Shown piece by piece: positions 58,401 to 64,000 of a DNA stretch of 64,000 bases. The stretch is from positions 103,929,947 through 103,993,946 of the forward strand of contig OW799235.1 in NCBI GenBank assembly GCA_941918925.1, written 5' to 3'. The notes below the pieces were generated by a model. It did not search any database, had not been told where the DNA came from, and saw nothing but the letters and a program-made list of their open reading frames with translations. Position numbers and translations under genes: made by a program. The number at the start of each line of letters is the position of its first letter. Within the stretch, counting starts at the first letter, position 1. Source of the DNA: Phyto melanocephala. Its lineage: Eukaryota > Arthropoda > Insecta > Diptera > Rhinophoridae.

Positions 58401-61400
58401 TTTTATCATATTATGATGTTATCCGCTACTGAGTTTTATCTCAATAAAAATGTTTCATACTACCGTGCTTTACTCCTAATTTATTAAATATTGCAGCATA
58501 CATACTTTCCAAACATGACTTGCCCAAGGATAAAAACGTGTTACAAAATTTTTTCCACATTCAAAATTCGATATGCCCATCAGTCTACAGATCAAATGGA
58601 TTGAATATGAGTTTTTAGTTTTATAATTTTTCGTCCTTTTTATAGCACTTTTCTGAAGGATAAAATTATAAAATATTATTTTTTATAAATGTGTAATATT
58701 TTTTTTTATCAAAATTGGTAAACGCCAGAAGGGAAAAAAATATTTTTTATTTCGTCGAAACTAAAACGATTTAGTGATATCAAATATAATGATTTAACAC
58801 ATCAAAAAAGATATGCAAAAGAAATAGTGAATACATGAGTTCAACCCATGATTAAATGGTTCAATTTAGGTGGAACATGCATGCTTTTAACATTTACATT
58901 TGCCATTGGAAAGCATGTGTTGATATGAATACTATAAAAATTTCACTTAATTTTAATAAGTGCATGGAACGCATGCATAGTGTTTCATGAGTTAATAATG
59001 TCTGTTAGAATTATTTAAGAATTTGTGCATGTATTTTGAATCACATCGCTGAAGGCTAAATATATTGTATTTTGGTGGAGACATTCTTCATACCTCCTTT
59101 TGTACTTACTAATTAGAAGTCATGAAAAATGTTGCTCACATTAAGCTATTGCAAAATTTTTTTCGCTGGGAATAGTATAAAAAACTTCTCATTTATTTCG
59201 AATTCTAAAAAAATCCTATAATAAAGACAAAAGATCAAGAAATTTATTTTACCAGATTATAGTTATAAAGTTTTTTATATCCAATTATGAAGATGATTTT
59301 CTTTACACGGTGTCATGTTTAGAGGAACTTTATGGTCCCTAGTTTAAAGTTTTAATATTTTTTTTAACGCCTCTTTTTTTTAAGTTTCAGTTTTTTTAAA
59401 AAAAAATCTCATCTGAAAAATATTAAAGATTTGCTTTTGACTGGTAACTAGTAAGACCTATATTATTGATATATTAGACTTAATAAAAAATCGTATAAAT
59501 AATAATGCATTATTAATTATTTTTTAATAAGCAAAACGATCAAACCTAATCCGCAATACCGCTTGTTATGCCAACATTTAAATGAACCAAGTATTTAGTA
59601 TTTAATATTTAATTTAAATTTGCTTACTAGAGAAACATCTTACACAGAGGCTTTTGACATTGAATATTTAATCATGATTTAATAATAGTCATAAATTTTA
59701 CTTAAATTTTCACTAAAACAATTTCTTGTTTCTTTTTAATAATAGTTGCACATCATATTTAATATCCACACAGACACTCTTATATGTACTTAAAGTGAAG
59801 GGAACTCATAGTAAAGACTGAGGAGATTAAAAAAAAAACAGAAAATAAATTAAAAGAAATACATATTTATGCAAATGTGAATATTTCCGTTTCTTAACAT
59901 AACACTTTTTATTTGAGTTTATAATCTAACTTTTACTCGTCTTTTGGGTTAGAAATAATCAGCCAAGAAAATAGTAATTTACAACAATAACAACGACAAT
60001 AAAACTGCCCCTTTATGACACAGTTTCTTAAAATATCAAAAAGAACAATGTTAAAGTACAAAACACTTTTACGAAAGAAGTTTAAACAAAGTATATTATT
60101 ACAAACAATATTGTATTACCGATAAAGTTGAACAAAGAATTCGAATAAAAAGTAAGTGTGTACTTGTATTGCAGTTTTAACTATTCTTTATACAAATACG
60201 TACTAATGTACAGTGATGTTTTGGTGTTAAAAATTCAATACTTATAAGGAGTAAACGGAAACTATAACTTCCATCGTGTTTTCTTTTTGCATTGCGTTTG
60301 AGTAGTAACAGTATTAAACGGAACATTGGACACTTGATTGTATCAAGTAGTTTATGTTATACATTAAGCTAAAACTATCGTATATACATTAGGGTAGTGC
60401 CGTTTATTTGTAGAATGTAAAACACAGTGAGTTATGGTATTGAGTAGCTTAAAGCGGCCAATCACTTAAAAATTAAGATATTTTTACGTTCGTAATAAAA
60501 ACCTTTAAATACATTAAAGGCCTAAGTATAAATTGATGCAAACCTGTTTGCAGGTTTGTAGAGTGAGAGAAGTTTAACTTCTTGCAAACCTACTTCAAGA
60601 GGACCATTTACAAAAATAAGCCCCTTTTAAGCTTTTTATTATTGATTTCAGAGTCTCTTGAATACAATCTACATTTCCATAAGGGATAATAGCAAAATTT
60701 TTTATTATTTTATTAATACAAAAATTATTTTAACGATTATCGCTTTACGTAGGGCAGACCTTATTAAAAAAGTCAACAAATTATTTTTATTATGCGGAAG
60801 TTAAAAAATTTTTTTATATCAAATAATTTACTCCCATAATTTTTTAATAATATTTTTTTTTGTTTTTGAGCTTGTAGGCTCAAACCCAACAACTAAATAA
60901 ATAAAGTTGCTTAACTGATATTGAAATATAACATTTCGACATACGTCTACTAACCATTACTGTTTGCACAAAAGTTCTAAACATTATTGTTTTATATACT
61001 ATAACAGATATTGGCCTATAATAGTAGATAATCAGGAATAAGGTCGACTTAAAAAAAAACAAGTTTTAATTAAAAACCTCTTAAGTAATATTGATTTTGA
61101 TATTTTATATATAAATAAAGTTAACTTTAAGCTGAGCTAACTTTTAGTGAGTGAAACGAAGCATGTACCATAACCTTCATACAAATAGGGTCAGGTTCTA
61201 ATTGAGTTACCGCGTAAAGAAAAAGAAAAACTTGAAAATAAGAAGAACTATTTTTATTCATATTTTTGAGAGACTAAAAAAATTCAAATGTAGCAAGGTA
61301 GCCTTGTACCTTCTAATTCGTCATTACAATAAATATTTCTGTGTACGATATTATTATTGTGAAAGATAAATTTGGCATCAATTTAATTTAAAAAAAAAAC

Positions 61401-61689
61401 AGTTGTTATTTCATTGGACCACACTAATACTAATGTACATATAAAGTTCCATGTAATACTATTTCATACGTTGTATATGCAGTGTAACGAAAAATAAAAT
61501 GCAACGACTACTAATTTTATAAAAAAGCTGTTTTTAATAATTGTTACTGATTTTTTTTTCAAATTTAAAAAAAAATAGTTATTCCAATTACCTAAGCTAA
61601 CTTAAGAGATATAAATTTGTTGTCATAGTTGGGCTATCAAAATCGGCTGGAAATATACTGTCGATACGCTAATAAACCCATATTTAAGA
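58401..61689. other. AT-rich intergenic DNA, no gene seen
   Basis: Apart from paired hairpins at 60539-60583, nothing is recognised. Confidence 0.45.
60539..60583. repeat. Two adjacent small hairpins
   Basis: CAAACCTG-TTTG-CAGGTTTG is followed 10 nt later by AGAAGTT-T-AACTTCT, and then a further GCAAACCT copy. Each stem is exact. The role is unknown. Confidence 0.45.
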
Positions 61690-62150
61690 CATGATCATGA
61701 CAGTAACATTATAGTTTCTGTAATAATATTAAAACTTTGATATGATTGTCGTTTCAAAATAGTATGATTTACAAAGTTATGGTAACCGAAATAATATGAT
61801 GTTTTGTCAAAAATAATATTATATTCAAAAGCATCTAAAATTACAAGTAACCCTTACTAACAGGTGTATTTAAAATTACAAATAACCCTTTAATAGTTTT
61901 AAAAGTTTGACATCTAAAAAAATAAACAAAAATTTTGAAAAAATAAATGATATAATAAAAAAGATTAAATGTAAACCAATATTGGTAAAAAAATTGTGAC
62001 CATGAAGATGAATACAAACATAAGTAAAAAAAGATTAAATTTCTCCAGAAAACAGTAAAGATTGTCCATTTCATTTGTAGTCATAATATGATATGTCATT
62101 GCATGTTTTTCTTAGATTATGATTACCACAACCATGCTTTTTCCTTACAC
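61690..62150. repeat. Uninterrupted relative of the 46421-47858 repeat
   Basis: AAAACTTTGATATGATTGTC, TATATTCAAAAGCATCTAAAA, AAAGATTGTCCAT and GATTATGATTACCACAACCA occur in the same order as in the split copy. Exact borders are unclear. Confidence 0.5.
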
Positions 62151-62255
62151 GTTAGGAGTAATAACAAAATAATGTTCAAGAAAAATAAAATTTTACTTTA
62201 ATATACTTTATAAAAACAATTAATGAATTGGTCAACTCATATAAGAAAGCAGAAT

Positions 62256-63664
62256 GTTTTTATACCCGCCACCAAAAAAATGATGGGGGTATATTCATTT
62301 TGTCATTCCGTTTGTAACACATCGAAATATCCATTTTAGACCCCATAAAGTATATATATTCTGAATCAGGGTTTGATTTGATGACGATCTAGGTATGTCC
62401 GTCCGTCTGTCCGTCTGTTGAAAGCACGATAGAGGTCGCACCGAAAAAGCTAGGAAGCTCAACTTTTGCCAGAATCTTTCTTATAGACAAGGTTTGTTTG
62501 GTATTGAAAATGGGCTAAATCGGAATGTTAGGAAGAGAGTTATAGCTCGAAAAGCAAGAGTAGGTCGAAAAAACCGTGTCCTTCGAACATCGAATAAAAT
62601 GGCATTGTGTCCAAACGCATTAACGTAGACTCATGAAACTCCGTATATATATTTCCTGAGTAAAAACAATATTTTTCCCCGAAAATTATTTAATTCTATG
62701 AATTAGGAGAGGAGTTATCGATCAAAATGTACGAAAATTTATTGTACACAGTGTATTTTTCGGTATATTTAAAAACAAAAACGTCATAAAAGCAACAAAA
62801 TTGGATGAACGACTCTGAAATTTTGCACACTTTGCTTTTTGGTGAGACGCTTTTTTGTAACGGAAAATCAATGTGCCACGCCCACTTTTACGCCCACCTC
62901 CCATATTACGTTTTACCTAAAATTCATATAATTTCTCTATTAATAAAGATTTTGGAATAACAAAGGGCTATATTGAAACATCTAAGTTGTACTCATTCGC
63001 AAAAATAACTTTGACACGCCTACTATAACGCCCACTTATCACGTTATCTACCGTTAATGAAATTTAAAAGCTCATAAAACCGCCAAAATTAGAGGTATGA
63101 TGATCAAATTTGCTACGTATATCCCCCCAGGCAATGTCCTTACTGTGCCAGAAAATTAAGGTGCCACGCCCACTTTTACGCCCACCTCCCATATAAAGTT
63201 TTACCTAAAATTCATATAATTTCTCTATTAATAAAGATTTTTGAATAATAAAGGGCTATATTGAAACACCTAAGTTGTACTCATTCACAAAAATAACTTT
63301 GACACGCCTACTATAACGCCCACTTTTCACGTTATCTACTGTTAATGAAATTTAAAAGCTCATAAAACCGCCAAAATTAGAGGTATGATGATCAAATTTG
63401 CTACGTATATCCTTCTAATCAATGTAATTGTTTTGCCAAAAAGTTTAGGTGACACTCCCATTTTAACGCCTACCTCCCCTATAACGGTTTATCTTAAATT
63501 CATGTAATTTCTCTATTGACAAAGTTTTTGGGAAAATAAAGGACTATATTGAAATATTTAAGTTGTATTTATTAGCAGAAACTTTATTGACACGCCTACT
63601 TTAACACCCACTTTCATTGAAAGACTACATTGACAAAAGCATTTTAGTAGCATATCGAAGTTAT
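62256..63664 (-). repeat. Composite repeat copy B, inverse of copy A
   Basis: It starts (plus strand) TTATACCCGCCACC and continues CCATAAAGTATATATATTCT and GTCCGTCTGTCCGTCTGTTG. Then come three tandem units of about 288 bp marked by GACACGCCTACTATAACGCC and TTTACGCCCACCTCCCAT. It ends GCATATCGAAGTTA at a mariner MITE. The frames inside, such as 62722-62904, are not supported as genes. Confidence 0.75.
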
Positions 63665-63665
63665 A

Positions 63666-64000
63666 AAGGGTGGCTAAATTTTAAGGACCGATGTTGAATT
63701 TAAATAAAACACAAATTATTTAGGATATTATTAGTATTTCTTTTTGTAATTATAATATTTGTATGGTTAAATTATGTATTTAACAAAATATCGGCCAAAT
63801 GCTCCTCCCATCCTTGGCGCCACTCCTCTATCTGATGGTCCAAATTTTCAATGACAATGTTGATACTTAATTGTTGGGCACGTTGATGAGTCGAGGTTGC
63901 TTGCTCTTTTGCTATGTTATCGTGAAAAACAGCAATGTTTCCCATTCAACGAACTAAGAAGTCATTCACAAATTTTCTAACATTTTATACAGAACTGTTT
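63666..64000 (-). mobile_element. Mariner-family MITE, cut by the window end
   Basis: It begins AAGGGTGGCTAAATTTTAAG directly after TA and is the reverse orientation of 29737-30353. The minus strand carries the same remnants (EWREWG-type tail, SLFDE-like loss). It continues beyond the window, so its left half on the minus strand is not seen. Confidence 0.7.

Noticed and set aside
62700..63640. Regular repeats considered as a CRISPR array
   Set aside because: The units are about 288 bp, without short direct repeats separated by unique spacers, and the genome is eukaryotic.

Overview
The window is an AT-rich piece of an insect nuclear genome, almost certainly a higher fly. A calyptrate such as a blow fly or house-fly relative is my inference. 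The evidence is intron-containing genes with GT-AG junctions, homopolymer-coding tracts (Gln, Asn, His) typical of dipteran proteins, and a dense load of mariner, hAT, piggyBac, PIF/Harbinger and short dispersed repeats. There are no prokaryotic operons and no CRISPR array. I see no tRNA or rRNA gene.

Two host genes can be assembled, both on the minus strand. The first (8227 down to 5169) has three coding exons and makes a predicted secreted leucine-rich-repeat protein of 528 residues. The second (32997 down to 17774) has six coding exons, including a 38-bp microexon, and makes a 641-residue low-complexity protein with a conserved-looking coiled-coil core. Every exon junction in both genes keeps the reading frame. 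Introns of both genes are loaded with transposon debris: a hAT relic in the LRR gene, and Harbinger, mariner, non-LTR and composite repeats in the coiled-coil gene.

The plus strand carries what looks like a complete piggyBac element (36149-38882). It has TTAA duplications, 14-bp terminal inverted repeats, an uninterrupted transposase with its catalytic aspartates and C-terminal cysteine-rich domain, and clusters of a TGACGG-N6-CCGTCA palindrome near both ends. At 41512-42425 a mariner-like element has turned into a fold-back: both 175-bp ends are copies of the transposase 3' end, and the whole sits inside an older inverted-repeat element.

Layout: 1-5100, intergenic DNA with MITEs; 5121-8227, LRR gene; 8300-17770, intergenic DNA with mariner fragments, a MITE and dispersed repeats; 17774-32997, coiled-coil gene; 33000-36140, dispersed repeat and a small inverted-repeat element; 36149-38882, piggyBac; 38890-43000, hAT MITE and nested mariner fold-back; 43000-62250, gene-poor DNA with nested repeats, a retroelement relic and a decayed full-length mariner; 62256-64000, an inverted copy of the composite repeat also found in intron 2 of the coiled-coil gene. 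Unmentioned short reading frames are, as far as I can tell, chance frames in AT-rich DNA or antisense shadows.
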